A DNA stretch of 64,000 nucleotides. Source: Aotearoamyces nothofagi (Eukaryota > Ascomycota > Leotiomycetes > Leotiales > Tympanidaceae). The first letter of the stretch is position 1, and the number at the start of each line of letters is the position of its first letter. The translations under genes and the position numbers were made by a program. Where the stretch lies: the NCBI GenBank assembly GCA_015345905.1, contig JADDTR010000010.1:788477-852476 (forward strand), written 5' to 3'. This document shows, piece after piece, positions 49,889-61,051 of the stretch. Under the pieces are notes generated by a model that did not search any database, was not told where the DNA came from, and was given only the letters and a program-made list of their open reading frames with translations.

Positions 49889-50608
49889 GGATTTGTAGCG
49901 TGGGGTGCGTGACGGTTGTTACTCTTGATGAAGGGATTCTTGATGAGGAAGATTCTGCCCGGTCTGGGTCTGGGTGGTCTTTTTATGTCTAATCTATGTT
50001 TGTTACGATACCAATCTCGACTGGTCTTGATGGCTTGACTTGATAGTCTGTCGCTATTTATTTGTTTGTAGATAGATGTTTTGTAGATGTTGCTGATGAG
50101 AATTAGTGATAGAATTAGTGATGATAATTGCATATATGGATATGATGATGGTCTTGTGAGTATCGTTCGTACTCCAAGTGGTGTTTTTCAGCAGGATTGC
50201 ACTTGTACAATACTTGCGTACCTAACCTGGGCCTATATGGTCTTTTTGGTATCCGATCTATGATCTCTGACCACGTAATCCAAGGACTTTTGGACTTTTG
50301 TTGTAGACGAGGAGTCGGAAAGAAGAGCGAAATGATTTGAGCTCGCCCACATTCAAGCTACATGTCTCGGATTATTCGCCCTCCCATGCTTGCTCCGAGA
50401 CTCGGGGCATTGTTTCTCCGGTCTACACCGGAATCCAAAGAGCACTGCTGTTGTACTATTGCGCCTTAGACCGAGAGAATCCAGCTACTTTCTACTGAGG
50501 ATTCAATATCAATGTACGGATTCAAGGTATAATCACCTACCATTCCAGGTCTGCACCACTCGTCCTCCTCCCCTCCTTTTTCCCTCCTCCCACACCCACA
50601 ATCGCACC
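49889..50608. other. Spacer before the phosphoribosyltransferase
   Basis: 720 bp of UTR and promoter sequence; the upstream part of the open frame at 50390-50608 has no family resemblance. Confidence 0.4.
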
Positions 50609-51579
50609 ATGTCTCTCCTTCCCCCTACACCACACTTCACGTCGCCCACAACCCACTCCTGGCAGACCCTCCTGCCCGCCTCCCCCATCCCGCCTCCCCC
50701 CTACCAGTACAACTTCCCTGCCCGGCTTCCCGACTCGCGCATCCTGATGCTGCCGATCCGGCCGCTGGCTAGCGACCCTGAACATGCCGTCGCGTCGCTG
50801 CTCGTGAACCAGGCGTCGATGGAGGTCGTGGCGGAGCTGGGTGGGGTTCTGGGGAGGTTGGTGGCTGAGCTGGCGATGGGTGTGGAGGCGGTTGTTGGGT
50901 TGCCGACGCTGGGGTTGAGTCTTGCGCCGATTGTTGCGGGGGAGGTAGGGCTCGGTATGTATCCTCGCCCTCTCCCTTCCCACACATCCCCAAAAAATCC
51001 CCAATAACTCCATCCTTCCAGCCCGCTACGTCCCCCTCGGCTACTCCAAGAAATTCTGGTATCTTGACGCCCTCTCCGCCAGCGTGTCATCCATCACATC
51101 TCCCGGCCTGGGCGAGAAGAAGATCTATCTAGATCCGCACCAACTGCCGCTGATTCAGGGCAAGAAAGTTGTCATTATCGATGACGCAGTGAGTTCTGGC
51201 ACTACCATCTGCGCGGCTTGGGATCTATTGGAGGCGCTTGGCGCGGAGGTTCTGGTGTGTGGGGTCGCGATGAAGCAGGGGGGACGGTGGAGGGGGGTTT
51301 TGGGAGAGGGTATGTTATTTCTTTTGTTTCTCACTCGCCTTACTCGATATAGCCCCATCAACTATCACGGAGGAGTCCTTACCCACCATCCCTCCCTCAA
51401 TTCCAAAAACACTCAAAAATACACATCACTCGTCGATCCTGTAGCAATCGCAACCGCAATAAAAACCTTCGCTAACTTTCTCCTGCTCCGCTCCCCTAGA
51501 GCGGACGAAAAAGGTCGTAGGCGTTTTCGACAGTCCGCTCTTGAGGAGGGTAGAGGGCGGCTGGGATCTGAGGGATTAG
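50609..51579 (+). CDS. Phosphoribosyltransferase-domain protein
   Basis: Predicted type I PRTase fold protein, 237 aa, from exons 50609-50954, 51022-51309 and 51500-51579. The PRPP-binding motif VVIIDDAVSSGTT is complete near residues 165-177. Upstream, VVGLPTLGLSLAPIVA resembles the region before the flexible loop in adenine/orotate-type enzymes. The last exon gives VFDSPLLRRVEGGWDLRD, a conserved ending in fungal homologues; without splicing the frame would run into unrelated sequence. It could salvage a purine or act as a regulator; base specificity is not readable. Exon 1 is strikingly GC-rich with a Pro-rich N-terminus. Confidence 0.82.
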
Positions 51580-52225
51580 AACAGTGGTCTAACTCAAAGC
51601 CACTTTGTAAGATTATGTTATTCACTTAAATTGAGTTAACCCGTGGGTCGGGTTTGAGTCTGCAATCCTCAACTCGTGAGTTGAATTGGGTCTCCAGTTG
51701 AGTTTTGAGTCGAATTCAGTTGAATTCAGTTAGTCAAGTCATTACTCTTCATATGCATGCAGTTAAGTACTCGAGCTATCCAATCCAATCCAATCCACTC
51801 CAGATGATAAAATCTCACTCCTTGAAAATCGTATCTGCATTCCATCAATTCTTCGTTGAGTTCTTTCAAGTGTTCTCTATATGATGTGGAGAATATCATC
51901 GTGCCGTTGTTGGTAGCTGTCTGTGCGGGCTCCGTATCCAAGCCGTCTTCCAGACTGGGCATCCAAAGCCGTGTTCGGGAGATAGGGATTGCAGCCTCAG
52001 TCGTCATATTTCTAGGAATGATAGCTGGAGCCTGCACTGGGGCTAGCCTGATTTCGCCCTTGACCCTGGGGAGGCAGTAGCGAGGAAAATATGACCGTGA
52101 TGCTTTATCAAGGAGCATGGAATCCTCGAGAGTCCGAGGCAAGCTGCATATTCCACACTCCGTATCCAAAATCTCCAAATTGGGTATTTCAAAAACAATT
52201 TCTTCCACAGATGGCACAAATGTGC
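51580..52225. other. Spacer with short symmetric repeats
   Basis: Includes a ttgagt-rich patch at about 51620-51735 with caactc/gagttg inverted repeats and repeated tgaattcagt. An uncertain minus-strand frame lies within it. Confidence 0.4.
51726..52118 (-). CDS. Doubtful hypothetical protein
   Basis: Open frame of about 130 codons from the first in-frame ATG, downstream of the Q/Y-rich gene. The open part before the ATG reads like leucine-rich text (VEEIVFEIPNLEILD), so it may be a decayed or partly missing gene. No family recognised and no clean splice links it to its neighbour. Confidence 0.2.
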   Translation of the reverse strand: MLLDKASRSYFPRYCLPRVKGEIRLAPVQAPAIIPRNMTTEAAIPISRTRLWMPSLEDGLDTEPAQTATNNGTMIFSTSYREHLKELNEELMECRYDFQGVRFYHLEWIGLDWIARVLNCMHMKSNDLTN

Positions 52226-52669
52226 TCAACTGTTAGGCTCCTCAAAGTCGACGACATGTTGGGTTATAACATGTCCTGTCGGGCCTTTGAAGTCGACCGT
52301 CCAGTGGTTTCTCTTATCGGGAAACCTGATCGACCCATCCCCCTTGTGCCGGATCCCTCTGCGAGAAGTCAGAACAAGCAATAAGGATGAAGGGAGAGCA
52401 ATCGAGACTTACCGGACCATGGCCCACGTCACACCTTTCAAGTCCAGCCTACAGTCCCGGTAGTGTCTCCGGATCTGCTCCTCCGCCCGGGCCAGCCATC
52501 TACCCTGGTGATCCCTGTACTGGATGTTGTACAGTTGGTACGGCATCTGGTACTGGGCGTTGTACTGTTGGTACGCCGCCTGGTTCTGGATGATGTATTG
52601 CTGGTACATCATCTGAGAATAATCACCAGTGCTCGCTGGCCCGACGCTTCGGCAGGAGAGACCTGGCAT
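52226..52669 (-). CDS. Small Q/Y-rich hypothetical protein
   Basis: Unrecognised protein of 129 aa from exons 52669-52413 and 52358-52226. Residues about 20-50 are a Gln/Tyr/Asn repeat (MMYQQYIIQNQAAYQQYNAQ, then YQMPYQLYNIQY), which looks prion-like. A charged segment ARAEEQIRRHYRDCRLDLKG follows. The spliced second half, MVRGIRHKGDGSIRFPDKRNHW then TVDFKGPTGHVITQH, resembles a compact beta-rich fold. The join keeps phase and avoids a stop. Function unknown. Confidence 0.5.
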
Positions 52670-53059
52670 CTCGAGTTATCGACTTGATGGTGTCGACGGT
52701 TGAACTAAGGTAATATACCTGCGCAAAACATATTGGTTAAGGACATACATGGAAAGCGTCAAAGCAGTGCATACCTTAGAACTTATGAGAGAGCAAAAGT
52801 TTCAAAAATCGAAACTCTTGAGGGGAGTAAGGATATTGAAATCGAGCTCAGTTGAATAAGTCTGTTAAGAATAGACCAAGACTGAAAGACCATAGGACTT
52901 TGGAGAAAGCAGATATTCAGTGAAGAGTCGATGTTCAGTGGGTAACGATTTCGTTCCATTGTGCGGGGGAGAGCTGTTTCTTATAGTCAGAGAGAAGAGC
53001 TAGCACGATCGGGATCACCTCTACCACATTTCAAATCACCGACTAAGAGGACGGAATCA

Positions 53060-53309
53060 CACTCGCACATTCAGAATCGCGTACCATTACAGCTCGAATC
53101 ACACCTCAAGGGGAAGAAAACATGCTCATACACTTAGAGTTATTAACCATTGCAGCTGAACTAAGCCCCAAAAGGATGGAACCGCACTCGCACACCCAGA
53201 ATCATGTACCATTACAGCTCGAATCACACCTCAAGAGGAAGAAAACATGCTCATACACCCAGAATCACCGACCATCACAGCCGAATCAAGCCCCAAAGGG
53301 ATGGAACCG
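53060..53309. repeat. 125-bp tandem duplication
   Basis: Copy 1 (53060-53184) and copy 2 (53185-53309) both start cactcgcaca and end ggatggaaccg. They are similar along most of their length; within each, the gaatcac...cagaatc motif also recurs at about half the period. Confidence 0.85.
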
Positions 53310-53466
53310 CAGCTGGAATCACACCCTAGGAGGAAAGAGTGTTTCAACCTTGCTCGAGCTCGCGTCAGAAAGGGGAAACCCCCTCAAGTACAAAAGGCAG
53401 GCGGCACAAGCCCCGAATTCCCTGGTCGTAGCTGCCATCGCAAGCCACAAGTCCGTTTGGCCTCCA

Positions 53467-53534
53467 AAATCAACTCATGCACGAAATCAACTCATGCACG
53501 AAATCAACTCATGCACGAAATCAACTCATGCACC
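53467..53534. repeat. 17-bp tandem array, four copies
   Basis: Four head-to-tail copies of aaatcaactcatgcacg, the last with one change. Confidence 0.95.
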
Positions 53535-53794
53535 TAACTAAACCAGGACCGTGCCTGCCGATTCGGGTACACGGCGACATGTTGCTTCGAGTACGTTCCA
53601 TTGGACACCTACCAGTAGCCTGCTGACCGGTGGGTGTCCGATCCGACCCATTGCATACAACAGCAACGCCCGTGAATTTGACTTGTCCAACAATCAATGA
53701 AACCTCACTTAGCAGACAGGAACAGATAGAATATTCTGGCAGCACGGAGCTTGAGCTCCCAGCGATATTTACGTCTAGAGGCCACTTTGGCACA

Positions 53795-56700
53795 TTACTT
53801 ATTTTGCTCCTTATCCTTCTTCGCAACAACCAGCCAAGCACCTGGACTAACAACCGTGCCAGGCTTACTTGCAATTGCCTCAACCTTTGCCCCCACGGTC
53901 TCCTCCGAAGCCAGAACATTAATCTCCATCTTCATCGCCTCTAGAATCGCAACTACCTGTCCCTGTTCTAGCACATTCCCCGGCTCAACCAATATCTTCC
54001 AAACATTTGCATCGATCGGACTATCTACCGTAACCCTCTCTCCACCTTCTCCACTCTCCATCATCTGCCTTAATCTCTCTGATTCTCTTTCCTTCTCTAA
54101 CTCCTGTTCCTTCATCCACTCATTATACAACTGCTTCTCAATTAACAGTTGCTCCGCCGTCCCCTTTTCTTGCTTCGATCGAAACTCGATTACTTCCGGA
54201 TCCGTCTTGGCAGTTTGGAACATGTCGTAAACTTCTTGTAGACTAAACTCTGCGGTACGAATATCAAATGTATAATTCCCCGAGCGATAATCACGCATCA
54301 AGCTATCATATTCCTCAACGCTCACTTCATGCCATTTGACAATATCGAACGGCTCAAACAACCACGGCCGTTCTGGTGTGAATGAAGGTTTCAGGCCAAA
54401 CGTGTCCCAACATTCCATAGTCCGAGCAAATAACATGTAGCCACCGGGTGCTTCAACGGGATAGATGGCGAACAAACTTCCTCCCATACCCAAAGTTCCA
54501 CCTGGTGTCGAGACGCGTGTGGGATTATATTTCTGCGCTTTGATTCCAGAATGCGGATTTAACGGGAACAGTATAGGGGTTCCAACAAGGAAACCAACTG
54601 CAACGATTAGATATGGTGATTCGAGACTGGTTTCAAAAACGGCACGACGGGAGGCAAGGCCGTTGTTATGCTGCAGGTAGGTGACATTATCAGGGAGGTA
54701 TGCGGCGGTCGGTCGAGCAGTCTCCATGTAACGAGTTATCGAAGTTGTGAGATCCGGGTGGTCAAAGACGATAGGCAGGCGGATTTCACGACAGGGGATT
54801 TTGATGTCTGTTGCTGCTGCGATGGAGTGTTCTAACTCGTCGACGGTTTGGAGCAACTTTTGTTGGCTGATGACTTTCGCGTCGAATTGGATCGTGACGG
54901 CTATGAATGGTCAAAGATGGACATCAAAAATGGATATGAAAGTTTTAGCGATACTTACAGCTAACATTAGGGTTCATGACAAGGTTTGGAATCTTCAATG
55001 CTTCGAGCCTCTGTTCCAATAAACGCACACGACTAGTGACTACAATATCAACGGTCTGCTTTCCGAGTTCCACAAGTAGGAAGCAATCGCCGCCCTACGA
55101 CATTTAGTACGCTCTGTCAAGATCTGGCGCAAGGATGTATCTTACCTGCCTGTAGATAACCTGAGGACGTTTATCACCATCTCCCGGTACCACCTTCAGG
55201 ATAGCATCCGATACCCCCTGTTCAAGTCCAGAATCTGGCAAGATAGTATCTAATTTCGGCCTAACATCTGATTTTCCACTTACTAGTGCCTTCAAAAGCC
55301 CAATAAATACTTCGACTCTTTCTGCCAGTTCCCTCGCATGCTCAAAGGTCGTGGGCCGCAACTTCAACGTCCCGCCAGGTTTTACTTGTCCCAACCTCCA
55401 CAAATCCCCAGAGATAACAGTCGTAGAGCACAGCAACCCGCCAAGATCAGGGCTATCCATTGAAAACACAACTGGAGAGTCACCGCCCCAGTTCATGCCT
55501 CCAGGAGATGGGTAGCCGTAATCAAAAACATTGGAAGGATGTGAGCCACCTTCACCACCATCTTTGCGGCTCCATCCAGGAATGGGACCGACGAGGCGGA
55601 TACCAGTACGGTTGGAGTTGTGTCCGATTTTCCAGGCGGTACTGTACAGCATATGACGGTCTGCAGCGGTCATGAAGTCGTCGGAGTCGTGTGGTCCATG
55701 CATGCAGTAGACTTCCGTGATATTGTAGTCTGGGATACAAGAGGATGGGAGAGTAATTATGTCTTTCATCTCCAAGGCCCATTGCTTAGACTCGGGATCC
55801 AATTCAATCCAGTCGCCCATTTGGAGCTGACGGCCCTTAAATTGTCAATAAGTTTTCAAAAGTGGGAAGCTGTAACTTCGAGCATACCTGTGTACCGCCA
55901 AATAACAAGCTAGGCGTTCCCGACTTGGAGCCAAGATAAAGTGGTCTGAGACTGGTGAGTAAGTGATGTTTTATTCTTGGTCGAATAACTTACATGTCTG
56001 GGAATCCTCCCTTAACTGCGAGGTATGCTCTGCAGCCACCATTCCCAGCCTTCCCAATCTTCAGCTTCTGTCCAGTGTGTATAACAAGCCTAGACCACAT
56101 CGGTTTCTCTTCTCCATCAATAGTCACTGGCATCGGTGCGCCACAGATTGAGAATATGGCAGATGTAGTAAACAAAAGCTCCGGGCCCGATATTGTCATT
56201 TCGAGCGTTTCTATTCCAGGCTCGTTGCCCACAAGAATATTTGCAACTGAGGGATACACGTTAGCTTCTGTAGACAAAATAGATAGATAAACCTACTTCT
56301 TGACGAGACATTGTCCATGGGCCCTCCCTTTGGAATCCCGTGTCCACTCGTCGCCCGAGCTGGAAAGTCTTGAACAGTAGTGAAAGCACCGGGTGACAGA
56401 ACGTCGATAGCGCAGGGTTCATATTTGAATCTAGTATCGAGAAAGTTTGTTAAAGTATCACCTTCGAGGAAAGCTACCTTCTGTCAGCATACACTTATCC
56501 GAATTCCACAAGAATGAATCTCACATTTCGAAGCTATCACATCACCCAGGAAATGTAAATTTGTAGGTGGCCCTTGAAGCACAGCTTCCGACAGAACCTC
56601 CGTCATCTTCACTGCGGCTGCTGATCTATCATTCGCATATACCATCACCTTGGCAATTAAAGGATCTTTTCAAATCGTTAGAACTCCATCAATAATTGAT

Positions 56701-58126
56701 GTATAAAGACTTACCATAGTAAGGTGCAATCCTTTGTCCAGTTTTTACCCAAGTATCAATTCGGATCCCATCACCTTTCGGCCAGGCCACAGCCTGCAAT
56801 AATCCAGGGCTTGGTGCATAATTCCTGTAAGGGACCTCTGCATAAACTCGAACCTCGATTGCAGCACCACTGGGTCCATCTTTCTGTAGTGAAAGCAGGT
56901 ATTCAGACGGAATTCCCCCCTCTCCTCCTTTTTCGTGATCCGCCTGTCGTAGCATGAGAGCCGCCAGGTCGATATCATAGCAAAGCTCTGTAATTCCATG
57001 CTCAACCTGCAATCTCGTGTTCATCTCCAAGAAGAAGAAATCACCACTGATATCGTCTACGAGAAATTCGATTGTGCCAGCAGATTTGTATTTGAGCTTC
57101 GATGCGTACGCTACTGCGCATTTCGTGAGTTTTGAGCGCATACCAGGATGTTTTTGCACGAAAGGACTGGGGCATTCCTCTATGACCTAAATGTCAAATT
57201 AGCAATGTTTCAGAGAATTGGTATTTTAGTTCAAGTTACCTTTTGGTGTCTTCTCTGAATACTACATTCTCGCTCTCCAAAGTGTACCACATCGACGCCA
57301 TTGCCAAAAACCTGAACTTCGACGTGTCTACTCTCGGGGTAATATCTCTCTAGAAACACGCCGGAATTATTGAATAGCGTCTCTCCTCGACTTTTAACTT
57401 TCTTGAACGCAGCCGATATCTCCTGTTCAGTCGTACAGACTTGTAATCCCATCCCACCACCTCCTCCAGTTGCCTTAAGCATTATCTATGTAATTGTTAG
57501 TACCTGCATTCTCACTCATTGAAATTTAACCACTCAAACATACCGGAAATCCCAGAGTTCTAGCAGCTGCCACTGCTTCTTCCTCGGATTGTAGCAGCTC
57601 TGTGCCCGGCACGACAGGTACATCAGCTGCAATTGCGAGATCTCTCGCTCTATGTTTCTGTCCCATCTCCATCATAGATTCTGGAGTCGGGCCAACAAAT
57701 ACCATGCCCGCATCACCAATCCGCTGCGCAAACGCAGCGTCTTCACTAAGAAATCCATATCCGGGTATGACCGCGTCGACCTCTAGTCGGTTACATATTC
57801 GTAGAATTTCGTCGCTATAGCACAAAGTCAGCAAGGACAAGGTTGTAACAGCAGAGACAAATGTGGCCAATTGGCCATTGCTTAGTAGACTTATATAATC
57901 AAGATGAGCAGTGTATCACCTACGTATCTAAATAGCCATTTGATCCATCAACCGGCAGCCGCACATTCTCATCTGCCAGCGTAGCATGCAAACTCGTCGA
58001 ATCACTCTCCGTGTATATCGACACACTCTCTACGCCCGCATCCTTCACAGCTCGAATCAGACGCACGGCAATCTCGCCTCGATTAGCAACGAGGACCTTC
58101 TTGAGATGAGATAATGTATAAGTCAT
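53795..58126 (-). CDS. Biotin-dependent urea-carboxylase-like enzyme (BC-KipA-KipI-BCCP)
   Basis: Fused carboxylase of 1247 aa in eleven exons: 58126-57924, 57814-57544, 57485-57240, 57186-56715, 56665-56525, 56473-56297, 56246-55994, 55945-55888, 55826-55146, 55094-54959, 54900-53795. Order of domains: biotin carboxylase ([17 protein letters not shown] start, [13 protein letters not shown] grasp loop, [14 protein letters not shown]), KipA-like (TTVQDFPAR...GGPMD...AN), KipI-like ([12 protein letters not shown] onward), a coiled region, and a C-terminal biotinyl domain with [10 protein letters not shown] (biotin on K1203). This is the urea carboxylase layout, but the amidase (allophanate hydrolase) part of fungal urea amidolyase is absent. 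KipA/KipI also make up bacterial PxpBC, which works with PxpA on 5-oxoproline. A LamB/YcsF (PxpA) gene lies just upstream on the same strand, so a lactam/amide substrate is as likely as urea. Confidence 0.9.
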
Positions 58127-58662
58127 TGCTGTCGTTTACCAGATCTTGTCGAGCTTCCTCTATGAAAAATGCTGGACACCTGGAGAGATAGGTGTTTCCC
58201 ATGGCTAAGCTGGCCATGCCTTTTTGGTGGAGCTGCCGGCCATCGTGCTGGAGCTCCCATGTCGGCCACTGATAGCAGCACTTGCCTATCATTGCAAAGG
58301 TGGGTAGGACCCCTCCGCGATAAGAGGAGTTCATGCCCCTTGATGATCCTAACCAGGCGGGTGGGGAGCCTTCCTGCCGGACTACGTAATGTGATGGCGT
58401 TTTATTATTTTTCGAGGCAGACCCGAGTCCAAGGGTGTTCTTTATCGCGACGACGGATTCCGACGTGATAGACACCTCGTCGATCAGAAGCAGGCTCAGA
58501 TACCAGCTTTAGCCTGGAAACTTAGGCATCTGCCGGAAGTTGAAGGTTTGGGAACTCGACATTGAGAAGTCTGGACAGGCAAGAATGTTGGCATATAATA
58601 TTACTCGAAATTAGCGATTAAAATGAATTTTTAGTGATTTGTGAGTACGCATTATTTGCTTT
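58127..58662. promoter_or_regulatory. Spacer between carboxylase and LamB/YcsF genes
   Basis: About 540 bp, holding the carboxylase promoter. No gene seen. Confidence 0.4.
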
Positions 58663-59492
58663 CTATGCTACCTTTGGAAATCCCAGTTTCGTGTTCGCCT
58701 CATCTACCGCCTTCCTACCACTAATAGCATTTTCCAGAGCTGTAGGCATATCTGAATGCAAGCAAATACTAAACGGCTGGCCGTTAAATCCAACCCTGAG
58801 CTTCCCACCCTCGTTGTGTTCTCTCAAATCCGTGAGAGCACACTCCGTGATTCTATCGTAGACGATCTGCGGCGTGACCGTCTTACTCTTCGCAACAGCC
58901 ACCAACTTCCCCTCTGGTGTATAGTCAATATCCACATACAGCTCCTCTTGAAAAGGCAGCCCGTATTTCGCACACATCTCCTTCTGAAAATCGTTCTTGC
59001 AGGCATACACCGGGACCTTGAAGACAGCACATGCCCGCAGAACAGCCTCCATGATCACGGCGTCCCGCTGCATGTAGAAGAACAGCTCGCCGTGAGGCTT
59101 GATATGGTTCAGAGGCACGCCTTCTGCATCGAGAAAGGCCTTCAGGGCTCCCACTTGGTAGAGAATGGAGGCGTACATGTCTTCGGGATCGATTTCGATG
59201 CGTCGTCGTCCGAAGCCAAATTTATCGTCGATACCTGGATGGGCGCCTGCTTTGACGTTGTGCTGCTTGGCCAGGCGTACGACTTTAAGCATGATAGAGG
59301 GGTCGCCGGCGTGGAATCCACATGCGATGTTTGCGACATCTATATACTTCATGAGCTCCTCGTCTGGCCCCTAAAGTCGAAGATAAGTAAGCTCGACTCG
59401 ATCCTCCGCGGCTTTTCTCTCACCATTTTCCATCGCCCGTAGCCTTCTCCCATATCGCAATTGATCTCGATCTTCGTCACGAGGCCTGCCAT
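58663..59492 (-). CDS. LamB/YcsF family protein (5-oxoprolinase subunit A-like)
   Basis: Two exons, 59492-59424 and 59370-58663, give 258 aa. The first exon brings the family start KIEINCDMGEGYGRW; splicing continues GPDEELMKYIDVANIACGFHAGDP, the signature metal/substrate segment. HPGIDDKFGFGRR, the IKPHGELFFYM segment and YTPEGKLVAV also match LamB/YcsF. In bacteria PxpA with PxpB and PxpC opens 5-oxoproline using ATP; the older name is lactam utilisation protein. The fused carboxylase next door carries the KipA and KipI partners. Length is normal and no targeting signal is visible, so cytosolic. A frame of about 228 codons on the opposite strand is a shadow. Confidence 0.93.
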
Positions 59493-61051
59493 GTTGACGG
59501 GTCAACTATCAGGTATGCTGATCTGCTTTGAGGTTTTTGGTCCTGTTTATGGGAATTGACACTGTAACTATCTGATAAAAGTTCAGTTTATTACAGTATC
59601 ACATGAAGCTATGGCTCTTATCGTCATTCATCTACTTGATCTACACGACCCCACTGTAGCTCCGACCCTCCAAGGTTGTACGCAGCAGATAATCGATAAG
59701 CTACGCAAGAGTTTCTCCCCGAGTACCTGGCACCAAGACTCATTCAAATTGTCAGACACCGAATTGCAGGCTGTAATCGGAGATACTGTATGTATAATAG
59801 ATAAGAACCACTCCCTACCCTGGTTTTTGTAAGCTCAAGGTTAACACTTCATTCCTGCACAGACATCCAAACGACCGTAGGTCAAAGCTTCCCGTCGTCG
59901 TACGTCGGCCAGTATCGCCGGCCGAGGCCTTATCATCGTATCTCGTATCAACAACGTCAGCGTTAACAGCGCGCCTTGGAAGAGGTGTTATATTACTTAG
60001 ATGCAGCATTACTTGGTTAATGGAAGGCCCCTTTATACGCCCTCGCCGGTATTGTGCATTATTATGAAGTCTGACCGAACTGATCGAGTAAGAGCATTTA
60101 TCAGTATTCCCTTGCGTCAACTGCAGCTGCAGCTTCAAAGTGTAACAACTTATCTCAACTCTTCAGTTTATCTCCACAGCTTATCATGCGGAGGAGAGCT
60201 CATTAGTCTCAGAATGGTCAAGTTTTCCGATATTCGACTATCCCAAGAACTGTGGGTTTTGACGGTCAGAGCGCAACCCAGCATCGAAGGATAATCCAAC
60301 ATCATTCGGCCAACGTCAACCGCTTGCTTGTCGTCCAGTATCAACACCTCGGCGTCAAGCGCGCTGTTTCTCTGCCTGTCACTAAACCATGTCCCCAAGA
60401 CCTTGGGTTGCACATAAACCATTCAACAGGAGGGCATGCCATAAAAGCCTCACTGTTCTGGAATAGTCCCAAATCCCTGGTTCTTTATCTCTCGGGGCTA
60501 TCGCCGAAGTCTAACCAAATCCAAGTTCAAAGACGACAATCCTATCGGGGTTCCTCGCAACACTCCCCTGTCGGCACTCAAGTCCCATTCGTATCCAGCG
60601 TGGCCAGTTACAGCGCGAGCGCGATGATCTACTATCGGGTTCTAACATCGGCTTCTTACCAATCGTTATGTTTGGCCAGTCGAGCAGCCTTCTCTAAAGT
60701 TTATTGATATGGATTGCAATCATGCGTGACTTTTAGCAGGAGGAATCTCGTATGAGGTTTCTTTCTAAAAATGTTGCTACAGTGGCACAGCTCTACCTCG
60801 AGGTCTTGCAAATCGCTGCATAACTGTAGGTCCCCGATAAGAGTATCGCACAGCCAAACCTTATATCATAGCTAGGATCCTAGAATCTCCCGATCTTCAG
60901 CTTTCCAAAGATAAGGTACCTGGCAACAGTGGTTCATGTACCTCAAATGCCGATCACGAAATACCTTAATTACAAACAAGACCCTTCCTCAACCTAGAAT
61001 TCGATACTCCCTTATTGTCCCTCACTATTTCTCAAATCACCTCTTATCAGG
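59493..61051. promoter_or_regulatory. Divergent promoter with eight GATA sites
   Basis: 1.56 kb between LamB/YcsF (-) and the DUR3-like gene (+). GATAAG or CTTATC starts at 59695, 59800, 59929, 60149, 60180, 60836, 60910 and 61043. GATA sites are bound by AreA/NIT2 nitrogen regulators. No gene is supportable here; frames at 60168-60707 show no family resemblance. Confidence 0.65.

Larger units (their letters stand above)
52670..53794. other. Spacer with tandem repeats
   Basis: Contains the 125-bp duplication and the 17-bp array. Frames across them (53122-53541) are translations of the repeats, not a gene. Confidence 0.45.

Noticed and set aside
53122-53541. 139-codon frame as a repeat protein
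   Set aside because: Two frames are open across the same tandem repeats, with no start or splice support, so it is a repeat artefact.
53795-58126. Pyruvate or acetyl-CoA carboxylase
   Set aside because: The domains after biotin carboxylase are KipA/KipI, not a pyruvate or acetyl-CoA carboxyltransferase.
58756-59442. 228-codon plus-strand frame
   Set aside because: Lies entirely opposite the LamB/YcsF gene, whose minus-strand product has clear family motifs.
60168-60707. Possible gene in the GATA-rich spacer, either strand
   Set aside because: No start context, splice logic or family motif; the region looks like promoter.
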